From Paracidovorax wautersii (GTDB lineage: Bacteria > Pseudomonadota > Gammaproteobacteria > Burkholderiales > Burkholderiaceae_C), in contig NZ_JAVIZX010000001.1 in assembly GCF_031453675.1 (NCBI RefSeq), positions 3,866,001 to 3,930,000 of the forward strand: DNA of 64,000 nucleotides, read 5' to 3'. The position numbers were made by a program, and so were the translations under genes. The notes beneath the pieces are model-generated. The model was not told where the DNA came from. It did not search any database and saw only the letters and a program-made list of their open reading frames with translations. Shown in pieces: positions 63,502 through 64,000 of this stretch. The stretch's first letter is position 1. Each line of letters starts with the position of its first letter.

Positions 63502-64000
63502 ATTCCCAAGACATGTCCATCGTCAGCTTGGTGCTGAACGCCAGCTGGGTCGTCCAGTTGGTCATGCTGCTGCTCATCGGTGTCTCGATAGCGAGCTGGG
63601 CCGCCATCTTCCGCAAGCTGTTCGCGCTCAAGCGCGTGCGCTCGCTCAACGAAGACTTCGAGCGCGACTTCTGGTCGGGCAACAGCCTCAATGACCTGTA
63701 TGCCGGCGCCGTGCAGAACGCCAAGAACGCCGGCCCGATGGAACGCATCTTCGCCAGCGGCATGCGCGAATACCAGAAGCTGCGCGAGCGCCGCATCTCC
63801 GACCCCGGCACGCTGCTGGACGGCGCACGCCGCGCCATGCGCGCGAGCTTCCAGCGCGAGATGGACGTGGTCGAGTCCAGTCTGTCCTTCCTGGGTTCTG
63901 TCGCCTCCGTTTCGCCCTACGTGGGCCTGTTCGGCACGGTGTGGGGGATCATGCACGCCTTCACCGGTTTTGCCGGCATGGAACAGGTCACGCTGGCCAC
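63498..64000 (+). CDS. tolQ: Tol-Pal protein TolQ (3' part outside window)
   Basis: First 167 codons of an ExbB/TolQ-family proton-channel protein that, with TolR, energises TolA and outer-membrane constriction at division. Visible: helix 1 ('ASWVVQLVMLLLIGVSIASWAAIF'), a long cytoplasmic stretch with 'FERDFWSGNSLNDLYAGA' and 'GARRAMRASFQREMDVVESSLSFLGSVASVSPYVGLFGTVWGIMHAFTGFA' (second helix, conserved TVWGIM). ATG overlapping the ybgC stop. Runs off the right edge. Confidence 0.94.
   Translation, partial: MNSQDMSIVSLVLNASWVVQLVMLLLIGVSIASWAAIFRKLFALKRVRSLNEDFERDFWSGNSLNDLYAGAVQNAKNAGPMERIFASGMREYQKLRERRISDPGTLLDGARRAMRASFQREMDVVESSLSFLGSVASVSPYVGLFGTVWGIMHAFTGFAGMEQVTLA

Overview
The window is chromosomal DNA of very high G+C content from a betaproteobacterium, most likely a member of the Comamonadaceae close to Acidovorax (inference). 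Three things point there: the tmRNA tag ANDERFALAA, the gene order ompA / gyrA-serC-pheA-tyrA-aroA-cmk-rpsA-ihfB-lapA-lapB, and a dispersed palindromic repeat of about 60 bp (core 'TAGCT...GCGCTT...AAGCGC...GGCC..TTTGGC') with 11 recognisable copies. Coding density is high. I see no prophage, insertion sequence or CRISPR array.

Layout. 1-16 kb: 3' part of tadA, a small membrane-anchored protein, a branched-chain amino-acid type binding protein, the rRNA hydroxylase rlhA, an O-acetylhomoserine sulfhydrylase, a TonB-like lipoprotein, an egtD-egtB ergothioneine operon, a YdjM-like membrane hydrolase, an OmpW porin, a DUF808 protein and purL. 16-21 kb: map-glnD, a peptide deformylase and a DUF454 protein. 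21-22 kb: two identical tRNA-Asn genes and tmRNA. 22-36 kb: ubiG-gph, ompA, then a superoperon for topoisomerase, serine, aromatic amino acid and ribosomal functions in which aroA and cmk are fused, then lapAB and a ComEA-like gene. 37-43 kb: a six-gene Mrp cation/proton antiporter operon (mrpA-B fused, C, D, E, F, G). 43-53 kb: an accessory-looking catabolic locus with a 5-oxoprolinase broken by two compensating frameshifts, an M14-type metallopeptidase, a MarR-like regulator and a complete TRAP transporter. 53-58 kb: a FUSC efflux-like protein, gshA, an SDR dehydrogenase and a DUF427 protein. 58-64 kb: three DnaA-box-bearing repeats, a ferredoxin, ribB(X)-ribH-nusB, an aminotransferase, and ybgC-tolQ opening the tol-pal operon (cut by the window end).

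How genes work together. egtD and egtB trimethylate histidine and attach sulfur; gshA about 48 kb away makes gamma-glutamylcysteine, one possible sulfur donor. serC, pheA, tyrA and aroA feed serine and aromatic amino acid synthesis. ribB and ribH are consecutive in riboflavin synthesis and overlap into nusB. The TRAP transporter, oxoprolinase, peptidase and regulator plausibly form one uptake-and-degradation unit for a pyroglutamyl-like or related acidic substrate (inference).

The most unusual observations are the dispersed palindromic repeat apparently read in frame inside purL and possibly aroA, the triplicated DnaA-box repeat far from any replication gene, the twin compensating frameshifts in the oxoprolinase, and a 152-bp element bounded by inverted repeats just ahead of ribB.
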